From positions 1,920,001-1,984,000 of the forward strand of contig NC_003062.2 in NCBI RefSeq assembly GCF_000092025.1: DNA of 64,000 nt, written 5' to 3'. The stretch is from Agrobacterium fabrum str. C58. Its GTDB lineage: Bacteria; Pseudomonadota; Alphaproteobacteria; Rhizobiales; Rhizobiaceae. The position numbers were made by a program, and so were the translations under genes. The notes beneath the pieces are model-generated. The model saw nothing but the letters and a program-made list of their open reading frames with translations. It ran no database searches and had not been told where the DNA came from. Shown in pieces: positions 50,092-59,602 of this stretch; positions within the stretch are counted from its first letter, which is position 1, and the number at the start of each line of letters is the position of its first letter.

Positions 50092-50110
50092 GAAAAGGCT
50101 AAGCCTTTGA
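50092..50110 (-). terminator. Short terminator after tRNA-Thr
   Basis: AAAGGC (50094-50099) and GCCTTT (50103-50108) form a six-base stem with a three-base loop; on the minus strand it is followed by TTCTCTT. It lies just past the CCA end of tRNA-Thr. Confidence 0.45.
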
Positions 50111-50116
50111 AAATAC

Positions 50117-50192
<76 letters not shown>

Positions 50193-50407
50193 AAGCCAGT
50201 GCCTTGCCAACTATCAGATTCTGACTTGGTGTAAAGCAAAAACTGTCTGCGGCTCATCAGTCGGCTTTCTTTTCCACACCGTAATCTCGCCGACGTATCC
50301 ATCCGATCGCTATTAGAGCAAAAGGCCCATAAAATAAGCGAAGTGTTTACGCGGCGAAGCTAACATGGTGACAGACCATAACCATTCCAGCGAGAATAAC
50401 GCACCCG

Positions 50408-52147
50408 ATGCGCGCGAGCATACAGAAAATCCAGCTGACAGGCACAATCGTTATTGCCGTAAGCGCCATCCTGCTGGCTACACTTGCCGCGCTGCCCAGC
50501 GTTTCCAACTATCTTCGTTATCGAACGAACGCACAGCAACTGAACCGCTTTGAAACCGCGCTGCAATCCGCATGGCTGGTCTCGGCCGAGCGCGGCCCGG
50601 CCAATAACCTGATGGCGGCCACTTCTGCCGATGCAAGCCTGGTCGAGCGTCTGGCCGTCGCGCGCAAGGCGACAGACGACAAGTTGTCTCAGGTGGAGAC
50701 CTCCTTCGCCGAAGAAATCAAAGCGCAGCCCCGCCTGGCGAAGTCACTTGCCGAAACCCGCCAGAAACTCGCGCAATCGCGAGAGGCCGTAGACGCGGTT
50801 GCCGCTCTTCCCGCGGAAGCGCGCAGTTACAGCGCCATGGCCAACGCCATTCAATCGATGTTCACGGCAGCCGATAGCGTCAACCTGCTCCGCGGCAAGG
50901 CCGCCCGCGCCATCATCACGAAAACACCAGATGTCGCGATCGATATCGCAATGACCGGCACCGCCGGTGTCATGCGCGACAGGATCGGTCGCCTCGGCTC
51001 CTACGTGGTGATGAGCCTGCAGGCGAACAGGCAGGACAGATTAAGTTATCGCGCGAAGTTCGACACCGAGATGCAGAGCGTCATGCTGGTGAAATCCTCG
51101 CTGTGGAACTACACCGCCGCCTATCTGTCGACACCGCGTCTTGACGCCGCGTTTCGCGATTTCGACACCTATTATTTCGGCCAGTCGCTTCGCTACGCGC
51201 AGAATACGATTGCCATCGTCGTACCCTCGGCACTTCCAAGCATCCGCGATTTTTCCGAAAACTACATTCAGGGCATGCGATCGTCAGATCAGCTGCGTGA
51301 CCTTATCCTCGCCGAAACCCGCGCGAGAATCGAAAAGAACAAGCAACAGGCGCTTATCTATGGCCTGGCCTCGCTCTTTCTCGCCTTGATCGCCGTTATG
51401 GTCCTGCTGCGCCTCACGTCAGTCTATAAAACGGCGCTGTTCCAGCCCATGCAGTCTGTTCTGGCGCAAATCTCCGCGATAGCGGCTGGCGATCTTTCCG
51501 AGGCTCAGCGCCAGACCGGCGTTGCCCCGGAAGTGACGAAGATGTTTCAGGAATTGGATTTCCTGCGCGAGCAGCTTCGGCAGAAGGGAGAAATGGAGGA
51601 ACAGCAGCGCGCACTGTCAGAACAGCTCCGCACGCTGTCCGAAACCGATGCGCTGACCGGCGTCTTCAATCGCCGCGCGCTGGAAAAGTCCGTTCGAGCC
51701 ATTCTGAGCGGCGATGAGGACTATCAATCCCTCGGCGTCATGATCATCGATATCGATCACTTCAAGTCGATCAATGACCGTTATGGCCACGCCATGGGCG
51801 ACCTTGCGCTGCAAAAGACGGCAAGCCTTTTAAAGGGCGCCTTGCGCAAGACCGATATTCTGGCCCGCTACGGCGGCGAGGAATTCGTCGTCGTATTGCA
51901 GGATGTCAGCCACGCCACGGCGACCGCCACCGCCGACCGCCTTCGCCGCCTGATAGAAGTTCAGACCTTCGATGAACAAACAGGTTTGTCACTGACGGCA
52001 AGTTTCGGCGTCGTCTGGCAGGAGGCGCGCGCAATCAACAGCTGGGACGAGTTGATCGCCATCGCCGACGACCGGCTTTACGAAGCCAAGCGCGCGGGCC
52101 GCAACCGGGTGTGGGCAACCTATTTTCCGAAGGTCGCGAACGGCTAG
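50408..52147 (+). CDS. Membrane-bound diguanylate cyclase
   Basis: A 579-residue protein that should make cyclic di-GMP. Helix 1 is at about 10-33; a large periplasmic helical sensor follows (about 35-315); helix 2 is at about 316-337; then a HAMP-like segment and a coiled coil (EMEEQQRALSEQLRTLSETD) lead into GGDEF (about 420-575). The active site RYGGEEF is intact and RKTD lies five residues before it, so the RxxD product-inhibition site is present. There is no EAL domain. The start ATG is at 50408; a promoter should lie in the 215-base gap after tRNA-Thr. Confidence 0.94.
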   Translation: MRASIQKIQLTGTIVIAVSAILLATLAALPSVSNYLRYRTNAQQLNRFETALQSAWLVSAERGPANNLMAATSADASLVERLAVARKATDDKLSQVETSFAEEIKAQPRLAKSLAETRQKLAQSREAVDAVAALPAEARSYSAMANAIQSMFTAADSVNLLRGKAARAIITKTPDVAIDIAMTGTAGVMRDRIGRLGSYVVMSLQANRQDRLSYRAKFDTEMQSVMLVKSSLWNYTAAYLSTPRLDAAFRDFDTYYFGQSLRYAQNTIAIVVPSALPSIRDFSENYIQGMRSSDQLRDLILAETRARIEKNKQQALIYGLASLFLALIAVMVLLRLTSVYKTALFQPMQSVLAQISAIAAGDLSEAQRQTGVAPEVTKMFQELDFLREQLRQKGEMEEQQRALSEQLRTLSETDALTGVFNRRALEKSVRAILSGDEDYQSLGVMIIDIDHFKSINDRYGHAMGDLALQKTASLLKGALRKTDILARYGGEEFVVVLQDVSHATATATADRLRRLIEVQTFDEQTGLSLTASFGVVWQEARAINSWDELIAIADDRLYEAKRAGRNRVWATYFPKVANG

Positions 52148-52178
52148 ACGGCACCGCCGGTCACAAATTCCGCCGCGC

Positions 52179-53288
52179 CTAGATCAGGTCCAGCGTCATC
52201 ACGACAGGGCAATGGTCGGACGCCTTCGGGCGATCCCAGCCGGTGCGGGGGTAACGCTCCACCTCCTGCCCCGGCGGGAAAACCGTGCGGAAAGGCTGCC
52301 CGTTGCGGATGATTTCAGGAACGTGCGTAGCGCTCGTTTCCGCCAGGCGCGGGGAAAGCCAGACATAATCGAGCTGGCACAGATGCTGCTCCTGCGGCCC
52401 GCGCGAATGGTAGAGCGTCCAGCGATCCATGACGTCGCGGCGCGTCATCGGATTGACCACGAAGCCATCGGCCGTGAAGATATCGAGCGCACTGCGCTCC
52501 TCCTCGACGGGCGTGAAGCTGTAGCCGCTGCGCCTGTCGCCGGAAATCGCAACGCGCTCCTGATAGTCGTTCATATCGCCGCAGATCGCGAAATTCTTGT
52601 TGCGGGTATTGCCCACCCCCCAGCGGTTTTCGATGATGCGGCGAACCGCCATGGCTTCAGCCTCGCGGATCGGCATGGTCGCGATCCGCGCATCCACCGC
52701 ATCGCGGGCATTGGTCATGGATTTGAAATGCGTGACGTAAAGGGTCAGCGGCTTGCCGCCGATCCGGAGGTCAATTTCCAGGCAATCCCGTTTGAAAATC
52801 TTGTCATCGATCTGGTTGGTCGCGGCGAGTGCGGGATTGAAGAGATCGAGGTTGCGATAGGTCAGCGCCGCATGGCTCTTGATGTCGACCACCTCGATCT
52901 TGTCACCGTCGCGCGTCTCTTCGCGCATGACAACGGCGACATCGATGCCGCGGCTGTCATTGCCCTCGACCAGATATTTCTGCAGATAGCCATTGCCGAC
53001 CATGCGATAGAGATAACCATATTCAAAGGCCTGCAACGCCGCCATGTTGTCGACTTCCTGCAGGCAAAGGATATCGGCATCCGCATCCGCAATGGCGAGC
53101 GCTGAAAGCTGGCGGGTATCATCGGTGGAAGACACCATGCGCGCGCTTTCCAACGCCTGATAGGTGGCCTCGTCCCTGATATCGAAAAGCTGGATCGCCC
53201 TGTCGCGCCGCGTCTGGTTGCGGAAGCCGGTGAAATCGAAACGGGTGAGAAGGTTTTCGATATTGAAGGTGGCGAGCCGAAGCGACAT
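52179..53288 (-). CDS. Endonuclease/exonuclease/phosphatase family protein
   Basis: A 369-residue EEP-fold hydrolase. LATFNIENLL holds the first Asn/Glu metal ligands, LCLQEVDN the catalytic Glu, ICGDMNDYQE the Asp-x-Asn pair and KASDHCPVVMTL the catalytic Asp-His. No signal peptide. It could act on nucleic acid, inositol phosphate or another phosphodiester. It is the terminal minus-strand neighbour of the diguanylate cyclase; no operon with the ABC genes is obvious (59-base gap). Confidence 0.88.
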   Translation of the reverse strand: MSLRLATFNIENLLTRFDFTGFRNQTRRDRAIQLFDIRDEATYQALESARMVSSTDDTRQLSALAIADADADILCLQEVDNMAALQAFEYGYLYRMVGNGYLQKYLVEGNDSRGIDVAVVMREETRDGDKIEVVDIKSHAALTYRNLDLFNPALAATNQIDDKIFKRDCLEIDLRIGGKPLTLYVTHFKSMTNARDAVDARIATMPIREAEAMAVRRIIENRWGVGNTRNKNFAICGDMNDYQERVAISGDRRSGYSFTPVEEERSALDIFTADGFVVNPMTRRDVMDRWTLYHSRGPQEQHLCQLDYVWLSPRLAETSATHVPEIIRNGQPFRTVFPPGQEVERYPRTGWDRPKASDHCPVVMTLDLI

Positions 53289-53347
53289 GTTTCATTCCTG
53301 TTGCTGGACGGAAAGCTTAGCCGCTCAAACCCTGCCTCGCCAATAGC

Positions 53348-54376
53348 CTAAAGCCGCCATGCCGCACGAATTGCAACCGGCAACCGGTCGCCTATGGCCA
53401 CGGCTTCCCGTGAATAGGCCCGGAGCGCCTGCCCATCCGGCAGATCGAGACGAAGGGCATACCGCTCCCCCTCGTAAAGAACAGAGGTAACGGTGCAATC
53501 GATACCCTCCGCATCCCGCAACACATCCTGCGGTCGCACGAGAATATCCGCCAGCGGTAATGGCGCGCCGCTCTCCATCACGGCCCGAAGCCCGGCCCAG
53601 TCGAGATCGCGCGGCGCCCCATCCGGCACCGGCAGGCGGAGGATAGCACCCTGCCTCACCAGTGAACCGACCAGCCTGCCCTCCGGCCGCGCATAAAGCT
53701 CCGCCGGCGCCGCGACCTGCAACAGCCTACCCTGCGACATGACGGCGACATCGGTTGCCAGCGCCATGGCCTCGGCCTGATCGTGGGTGACATAGATCAT
53801 CGTGGCGCCAGAACGGGCGTGGAAATCGCGAAACGTCTCCTCCATCTCCTGGCGCAGATGCCGGTCGAGATTGGCGAGCGGCTCGTCGAGCAGCACCACG
53901 TCAGGCTCGGTGACAAGGCAGCGGGCGAGCGCCACGCGCTGTCGCTGGCCACCGGAGAGTTCGGCGGGACGGCGATCTGCAAAGCTCTCGAGGCGAACGG
54001 CGGCAAGCGCCTGACGGACCTTCTCGCGATATTTCTCGCCTGAGATGCCGCGCACTTTGAGAGGATATCCAGCATTGTCGGCCACCGACATGTGTGGCCA
54101 CAGCGCATAGGACTGGAAGACCATCGCCATGTTGCGCCGCTCCGGCGGCACCATGCTGCCGGCATCGGCCAGCACCCGCTCGCCGAGCAGGATGGAACCA
54201 TCGCTCGGCTGTTCGAAACCGGCGATCATGCGCAGCACCGTCGTCTTGCCGCAGCCGGAAGGCCCGAGCAGCGCCAGGAAACCGCCGTCACGCACCATCA
54301 GCGACACGTCGTCCACGGCAGGCTTGGAACCGGCACCAAAGTTTTTTGACAGGCGATTGAGGATCAGTTTCGCCAA
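53348..54376 (-). CDS. ABC transporter ATP-binding protein (MOI/FbpC-like)
   Basis: A 342-residue ATPase that powers the importer. Walker A GPSGCGKT, Q-loop MVFQSYAL, signature LSGGQRQRVALARC, Walker B VVLLDEPLANLDRH and switch His in VTHDQAEAMAL are all intact; the C-terminal 110 residues are a TOBE-type regulatory domain. The start is TTG at 54376, seven bases after AAGGAG, and overlaps the permease gene by 13 bases. The order is substrate-binding protein, permease, ATPase. Confidence 0.93.
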   Translation of the reverse strand: MAKLILNRLSKNFGAGSKPAVDDVSLMVRDGGFLALLGPSGCGKTTVLRMIAGFEQPSDGSILLGERVLADAGSMVPPERRNMAMVFQSYALWPHMSVADNAGYPLKVRGISGEKYREKVRQALAAVRLESFADRRPAELSGGQRQRVALARCLVTEPDVVLLDEPLANLDRHLRQEMEETFRDFHARSGATMIYVTHDQAEAMALATDVAVMSQGRLLQVAAPAELYARPEGRLVGSLVRQGAILRLPVPDGAPRDLDWAGLRAVMESGAPLPLADILVRPQDVLRDAEGIDCTVTSVLYEGERYALRLDLPDGQALRAYSREAVAIGDRLPVAIRAAWRL

Positions 54377-56058
54377 GGGACGACTCCTTTCGGCAGATAG
54401 CGCCCCAGAATTTCGAGCAGCAGCATGAGGATAATGACCATGATAACAACGAGCACAGAGAGTGCGGAGGCAAGATCGAAGCTGCCGCTGTCATCGAGAT
54501 TGTAGATGAGGACGCCGAGCGTCTGCGTGCCGGCGGACCACAGGAGCGCCGAGACCGTCAGCTCGTTGCAGGCGATCAGGAAAACGAGAATGACGGAAGC
54601 GCCAGCCGCCGGCCCGACCAGCGGCAGAATGATATCCTTCAGCCGCCGCCAGAAACCGGCACCGGAGAGCCGCGCCGCTTCTTCCAGCGATGGATCAAAT
54701 TGCAGGAAGGCACTGACCATGGGTTTCAGGCTGACGGCGAAGAAGGAGGAGAAATAGGCGAGCAGAATGATCCAGATCGTGCCGTAGAGCGTCACGCCCA
54801 GCAGCGGAATAGGCGCCGCAAACAGCAGCACGAAGGAAACTGAGATCACCACGCCCGGCAGCGCATAGGGAATATCCACCAGCGCCGAGAGCAGAAACAT
54901 GAAACGGCTCTTGCCGCGCACCAGAAAGTAAGCCGTCAGCACCGTCACCGCCAGCAGGCAAAGCGACGTGGCGGTTGCCAGAAACAGTGAATTGCGGAAG
55001 GCCGTGCGGGTGACGCTCTGCCGGTAAAGCAGTTCCTCATAGGCATGCAGCGTCGCGGTCTTGAGGCTGAGCGGCACGCCGTATGCGGGAGCGAGCGAGC
55101 TTGCCACCAGTGCCGTCAGCGGCGCGACCAGCATGAACAGCAGCACGAGCCACAGGGCAAGCTCCGCCGGCACACGCCACCGCCCCAGCCCGAAAGTTGC
55201 CGCCTTGCCGGAAAGCCCGATGATGCGATAGTCCCTGCCCTTCATCGCCCGTTCCTGCAGCGCAAGCCCGGCGACCGAGATGATGGCAATCATGGTCGAG
55301 AGAATGGCGATATCGCCGAAGGTGCTGGTGCCGAAACTGGCGAAACGGCTGTAAATCAGCGTCGGCAGCGTAAAGATCGAGCCAGGTATGCCGAGGATTG
55401 CCGGAATGCCGAAATTGCCGACATTGGACACGAAAGAAATCGCCGCACCCGCGATCAGGCCCGGCGTGGAAAGCGGCAGGATGATATCGAACAGCACGCG
55501 CCGCGGCGAAGCGCCTGAAAGCTTGGCAGCCTCGATACCATCCTGCGGCAAGGCGAGCAGACCGGCGCGCAGCGACAGATAAACGAGCGGCGCGTGCTGC
55601 ACGCCGAGCAACAACGCGATGCCGGCAATGGAATAAAGCGGCTGCGGCGATCCCATCGCCGGCGCAAGACCGATCGCCTTCAACAGTGTGCTCGACGGGC
55701 CGGTCATGCCGATCCACGACAGCGCTGTCACCTGCGGCGGGATCATCATCGGCAGCATGAACAGGAAGCTTAAAATCGACTTGCCACGAATGTCACAGAG
55801 CGTCAGCGAAAGCGCGAAGGCGCCGCCAATCGCCAGCGAGATCAGCATGCCGAAAAACGAGGTGGAGAGCGTGTTCTGCGCCGCATCCCAGAGAGCGGGA
55901 TCGGCCAGAAGCCGCCATATGTCACCATTCAGTGACGAGACGATGCCGGTATAGGCCAGCCGCCCGAGCGGCAGGGCGCTCAGCGCAAAAACGACACTCA
56001 CCACAAAAGGAAACAGCCAGCGCGGCTGGCTGCTTCCATAAGCTTTGGAACGGGTCAT
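54364..56058 (-). CDS. ABC transporter permease, fused FbpB-like
   Basis: A 564-residue inner membrane protein with about 12 helices, two complete permease units joined in one chain. Each half has an EAA loop (DGIEAAKLSGASPRRVLFDIILP in the first, PSLEEAARLSGAGFWRRLKDIILP in the second) that docks on the ATPase. Fused permeases of this kind serve ferric iron, thiosulfate or 2-aminoethylphosphonate importers. It follows the binding-protein gene by nine bases. Confidence 0.93.
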   Translation of the reverse strand: MTRSKAYGSSQPRWLFPFVVSVVFALSALPLGRLAYTGIVSSLNGDIWRLLADPALWDAAQNTLSTSFFGMLISLAIGGAFALSLTLCDIRGKSILSFLFMLPMMIPPQVTALSWIGMTGPSSTLLKAIGLAPAMGSPQPLYSIAGIALLLGVQHAPLVYLSLRAGLLALPQDGIEAAKLSGASPRRVLFDIILPLSTPGLIAGAAISFVSNVGNFGIPAILGIPGSIFTLPTLIYSRFASFGTSTFGDIAILSTMIAIISVAGLALQERAMKGRDYRIIGLSGKAATFGLGRWRVPAELALWLVLLFMLVAPLTALVASSLAPAYGVPLSLKTATLHAYEELLYRQSVTRTAFRNSLFLATATSLCLLAVTVLTAYFLVRGKSRFMFLLSALVDIPYALPGVVISVSFVLLFAAPIPLLGVTLYGTIWIILLAYFSSFFAVSLKPMVSAFLQFDPSLEEAARLSGAGFWRRLKDIILPLVGPAAGASVILVFLIACNELTVSALLWSAGTQTLGVLIYNLDDSGSFDLASALSVLVVIMVIILMLLLEILGRYLPKGVVPWRN

Positions 56059-56067
56059 TCCCCTATA

Positions 56068-57051
56068 TCAGCCCTTGGAGCCGAAGATATCGGAGAAGGT
56101 CTTGAGGTCCTGTTCGGAGTTCTTCAGCGCGTCAGCGGCACTGAGCGGCAGAACCTTGATCTTGTCGCGGGCAGGGAAACCTTCCGGCATGCCGGCATCA
56201 GCGCGCACGGGGATATAGCCAAGCTTGACGAAGCCCTGCTGGCCCTTTTCCGAAAGCACGTAGTCAACGAACTTCTTGGCCGCTTCCTCGTGCTTGGTGC
56301 CCTTGATGATCGCGACCGGCTCGGTGACGGCTGAAACGCCTTCTTCCGGGAAGACGAATTCGACCGGAGCGCCCTTGGCCTTTTCGCGGATCGGCATGTA
56401 ATCAACGACGACGCCATAGGCCTTCTCGCCTGAGGCAACGGACTTCAGAACCGCTCCGTTGCCGCCGCCGGCAATGGCTTCATTGGCCTTCAACTGCCTG
56501 TAATAATCCCAGCCGAGTCCGTTGGCAGCGGCAAGCGTCTGCGCGTGGATCAGCGCCGCACCCGAGGTGAGCGGGCTCGGCATGGTCACGAGACCCTTGG
56601 CTTCGGCCTTGGCAAGATCCTTCCAGCTCGTCGGTTTCATCGCAGCGGCGGTGTTGTACATGATGCCGGTCGTGATGAGCTTGGTGGAATAATAGAAGCC
56701 GTCCGCATCATAAAGCGAAGCATCGATATTCTTGGCTTCGGCAGACTTATGGGCCAGAAGCTGGCCAGCCTGCTTCATGCGCTCCAAGGTAACCGTGTCA
56801 GCGATCAGAAGCACGTCGGCCACCGGATTGCCGGCATTGATCTCGGCCATCAGCTTGGCCATGATCTTCGGCGTTCCGTCACGCACCCATTCGACTTCGA
56901 TACCGGGATTGGCAGCCTTGAAGCCATCAACGGTCGCCTGCGCGTCCTCATTCGGCTGGCTGGTATAAAGCACCAGATCGGCGGCATTGGCGGCGGTGGC
57001 GATAAAGCCGAGCGATACGATGGCGGTGAAAGCGGAAAGCAGCGTTTTCAT
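56068..57051 (-). CDS. ABC transporter substrate-binding protein (family 1, substrate unassigned)
   Basis: A 327-residue periplasmic protein: signal peptide (about 1-23, ending ANAAD), then LVLYTSQPNEDAQATVDGFK and the two-lobe family 1 fold. Automatic naming would give an iron(III) protein (FbpA/AfuA). However, the pair of tyrosines that holds ferric iron near residues 195-230 of FbpA is not present: the equivalent stretch reads YGVVVDYMPIREKAKG. A phosphonate-, sugar-phosphate- or polyol-type ligand is at least as likely. Upstream, CTGTCACATACATGTTAT weakly resembles a Pho box. Confidence 0.88.
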   Translation of the reverse strand: MKTLLSAFTAIVSLGFIATAANAADLVLYTSQPNEDAQATVDGFKAANPGIEVEWVRDGTPKIMAKLMAEINAGNPVADVLLIADTVTLERMKQAGQLLAHKSAEAKNIDASLYDADGFYYSTKLITTGIMYNTAAAMKPTSWKDLAKAEAKGLVTMPSPLTSGAALIHAQTLAAANGLGWDYYRQLKANEAIAGGGNGAVLKSVASGEKAYGVVVDYMPIREKAKGAPVEFVFPEEGVSAVTEPVAIIKGTKHEEAAKKFVDYVLSEKGQQGFVKLGYIPVRADAGMPEGFPARDKIKVLPLSAADALKNSEQDLKTFSDIFGSKG

Positions 57052-57165
57052 GGGTCCAGTCCCTGTTGTTCGGTGGGACCGCTAAAACATGCTTGCATAA
57101 CATGTATGTGACAGGCAGGATTTTGATGACGTTATCTTCTATCGGCGAGGGTTGAGACCGTTGCC

Positions 57166-57322
57166 ACCCCCCTCTGCCCTGCCGGGCATCTCCCCCTCAA
57201 GGGGGGAGATCAGCAAGAGGCGCTACCGCCGCTTCATTTTCAAACGTCGAGATGGACGAAAACATCACCTCGAGTCGATCTCCCCCCTTGTGGGGGAGAT
57301 GCCCGGCAGGGCAGAGGGGGGT
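57166..57322. repeat. Full-length 157-base mosaic palindromic repeat, copy 1
   Basis: Left arm 57166-57211 and right arm 57277-57322 are near-perfect inverted copies of each other, and each arm contains its own hairpin around a CCCCC-TTGA-GGGGG core and a GCCCGGCAGGGC core. The 65-base centre shares GCCGCTTCATT and TCGAGATGG with copy 2. It fits the rhizobial intergenic mosaic element (RIME-like) class. It lies between the transporter operon and the aminotransferase gene. Confidence 0.92.
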
Positions 57323-57359
57323 AAGCCGCAACCTCCGTCGCTGCCGTAAGCCCCCGACA

Positions 57360-58604
57360 TCAAATCGCCGCAAGCACCTCAGTCGTCTCCGCCTGCGCCG
57401 TCGTAATCAACCGGCCAAGCCGCTTCATGCCTTCCTCGATCATCGCCTCGTTGGCGCAGGAGAAGCTGATGCGCAGCGTGTTCGTACCCGAACCATCCGC
57501 AAAGAACGCGCGGCCGGGAACAAAGGCCACCTTTTCCGTAGCGATGGATTTTGCCAGCAGCGCGGCACCATCCATGCCCTCAGGCAATGTCACCCAGATG
57601 AACATGCCACCTTCCGGCTTGGTCCAGCTGGTGGTCTTCGGCATGTACTTCTCGAGCGCGGAGAGCATCGCATCCCGCCGTGCGCTGTAGGCCGCCTTGA
57701 TCTTGGCCACCTGCTTATCGAAACCGCGCGCGGCGACGCGTTCGATGGCGATCTGGTTGATGGTGGAGGAATGCAAGTCGGCGGCCTGCTTCATCAGCAC
57801 CAGCTTGCGGATGACAGGCGCGGAGGCGACGATGTACCCGACGCGGAGGCCGGGGGCGAGCGTCTTCGAAAAGCTGCCGCAGTAGATGGTGCGGGTGTTC
57901 TCGATGCCGCCCGAACGGGCAATGTCGAGCGCCATGATGGGCGGAACCGCTTCGCCGTCGTAACGCAGCGACTGATAGGCAGCGTCTTCGATGACGGCGA
58001 TGTCAAGCTCGTCGGCCAGCGCCAGAACCTTTTCGCGGCCGGCAAGATCGACGGTTTCGCCGGTCGGATTGGAGAAATCAGCCGAAAGATAGGCGAACTT
58101 CACCGCGCCCCCGAGCTTGGCCGCTGTTTCGCGGTAAGCTTCAGGCGTGCGGTTGCCACCCGGATTAAGCTGGTCGTAATTCGGCTCATAGGCGTTGAAA
58201 GCGGAAAGCGCGCCGAGATAGGTCGGCCATGTCACCAGCGCCGTATCCTTCGGCGACAGGAACAGCTTGCCGAGATAATCGAGACCCTGCTGCGAACCGG
58301 AAACGATGAAGACGTTATCGGCGGTGCAGTCGATGCCGATCTTGTCCATTTCGCCCGCCAGCCATTCGCGCAGCGGCTTGTAACCCTCGCTGACAGAATA
58401 TTGCAGGGCGGCGTTGACCTGCGCGCCGGAAAAAATTTCCGCATAAGCCTGCTGGAACTCCTCTGCGGGGAAGAGAGCCGGATCCGGAATGCCGCCGGCA
58501 AAGGAGATGATATCGGGCTGTTCGAGCAGCTTCAGCAGCTCGCGGATTTCAGACGCTTTCATGCGCGAAGAGCGCGTGGCGAAAATTTGTTCCCAATCAA
58601 GCAT
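57360..58604 (-). CDS. PLP-dependent aminotransferase (class I, 2-aminoadipate type)
   Basis: A 414-residue fold-type I aminotransferase. AGGIPDPALFPAEEF near the N-terminus and the PLP-lysine motif YCGSFSKTLAPGLRVGYI match the ARO8/LysN group of aminotransferases without an HTH domain. VIEDAAYQSLRYDG holds the PLP-contacting Asp and Tyr. The substrate may be 2-aminoadipate, aromatic or branched amino acids. It is transcribed alone; the upstream gap to 58879 is divergent with the RbsD/FucU gene. Confidence 0.88.
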   Translation of the reverse strand: MLDWEQIFATRSSRMKASEIRELLKLLEQPDIISFAGGIPDPALFPAEEFQQAYAEIFSGAQVNAALQYSVSEGYKPLREWLAGEMDKIGIDCTADNVFIVSGSQQGLDYLGKLFLSPKDTALVTWPTYLGALSAFNAYEPNYDQLNPGGNRTPEAYRETAAKLGGAVKFAYLSADFSNPTGETVDLAGREKVLALADELDIAVIEDAAYQSLRYDGEAVPPIMALDIARSGGIENTRTIYCGSFSKTLAPGLRVGYIVASAPVIRKLVLMKQAADLHSSTINQIAIERVAARGFDKQVAKIKAAYSARRDAMLSALEKYMPKTTSWTKPEGGMFIWVTLPEGMDGAALLAKSIATEKVAFVPGRAFFADGSGTNTLRISFSCANEAMIEEGMKRLGRLITTAQAETTEVLAAI

Positions 58605-58878
58605 GGGTACGTTTCCTCTTGTGTCGTTTTTATGCGCGCATCTTTACAGAAATGTCGATATGTCAGCAATACTGACTTATCAGTTTTTCGAATTATTTCT
58701 GCCTCCCTGCACGGTGTCCGCCACAGCCCCGCATTCGCGGCCGTTTTTCCGGACAAAGCCAGATACACCCTCTGAGAGGGCTTAACAATCTTCCGTTTGC
58801 GATTGACGCCGCACGCTTTTCCGGCTGGATTGCGCGCCGGTGCCGCAGACGGCATGACCATGAAGGGAGTTCGAAGAC

Positions 58879-59328
58879 ATGTTGAAAAATATCGACCCGG
58901 CGCTGAATGCCGATGTTCTGCACGCGCTGCGCGCCATGGGTCACGGCGATACGCTGGTGATATCGGACACCAACTTCCCGTCCGATTCGGTTGCCCGGCA
59001 AACGACGGTCGGCAAGGTGCTGCATATTGACAATGTCTCGGCCGCCCGCGCCATGAAAGCAATCCTGTCCGTGCTGCCGCTCGACACGCCGTTGCAGCCT
59101 TCGGTCGGCCGCATGGAAGTGATGGGCGCACCCGATCAGCTGGAACCGGTCCAGGTCGAAGTGCAGCAGGAAATCGACGCGGCCGAGGGAAAGTCCGCTC
59201 CCATGTATGGCATCGAGCGTTTTGCTTTCTACGAAAAGGCCAAGCAGGCCTATTGCGTCATCACCACAGGCGAGACGCGGTTTTATGGATGCTTTCTGCT
59301 GACCAAGGGTGTCATCCCGCCAAAGTGA
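58879..59328 (+). CDS. RbsD/FucU family sugar mutarotase
   Basis: A 149-residue protein of the RbsD/FucU fold, which interconverts anomers of ribose or fucose. The opening LKNIDPALNADVLHALRAMGHGDTLVISDTNFP contains the catalytic His (MGHGD) and Asp; the closing GETRFYGCFLLTKGVIPP is also typical. The FYGCFLLTKG ending favours the FucU side. The start ATG at 58879 follows GGGAG. There is no sugar transport operon near it. Confidence 0.93.
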   Translation: MLKNIDPALNADVLHALRAMGHGDTLVISDTNFPSDSVARQTTVGKVLHIDNVSAARAMKAILSVLPLDTPLQPSVGRMEVMGAPDQLEPVQVEVQQEIDAAEGKSAPMYGIERFAFYEKAKQAYCVITTGETRFYGCFLLTKGVIPPK

Positions 59329-59332
59329 GCGG

Positions 59333-59602
59333 TTATTGGTAATGGAAGCGGCACTGAATGACTTCCAGCCGTTGCTCGCTTCCGGACCCGGATACACGGT
59401 AGACAAACCGATGCTCGGCGGTAATCCGCCGAGACCAATATCCTGCCATATCGCCCTTCAGAGGCTCCGGTTTCCCAAGCCCTGCAAAGGGCGTGCGTTT
59501 GGCATTTCGGATAAGATCGTTTATTTTCTCGACCATGCGAGCATCGGTTCTTTGCCAGAACTCATAGTCGTCCCATGAACTCAGCGTCCAGACGAGCTTC
59601 AT
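59333..59602 (-). CDS. yoeB: YoeB-type mRNA interferase toxin
   Basis: An 89-residue ribosome-dependent endoribonuclease. The RelE/YoeB fold is complete: FAGLGKPEPLKGDMAGYWSRRI with Glu46, HRFVYR with Arg65, and CRFHYQ ending with His87-Tyr88, the catalytic pair. It cuts mRNA at the ribosomal A site when free. It overlaps the antitoxin stop by four bases (ATGA), the usual translational coupling. The toxin appears intact. Confidence 0.95.
   Translation of the reverse strand: MKLVWTLSSWDDYEFWQRTDARMVEKINDLIRNAKRTPFAGLGKPEPLKGDMAGYWSRRITAEHRFVYRVSGSGSEQRLEVIQCRFHYQ

Noticed and set aside
57166..57322. Insertion sequence or transposon end
   Set aside because: No transposase and no target duplication; the nested palindromes fit a mosaic intergenic element better.
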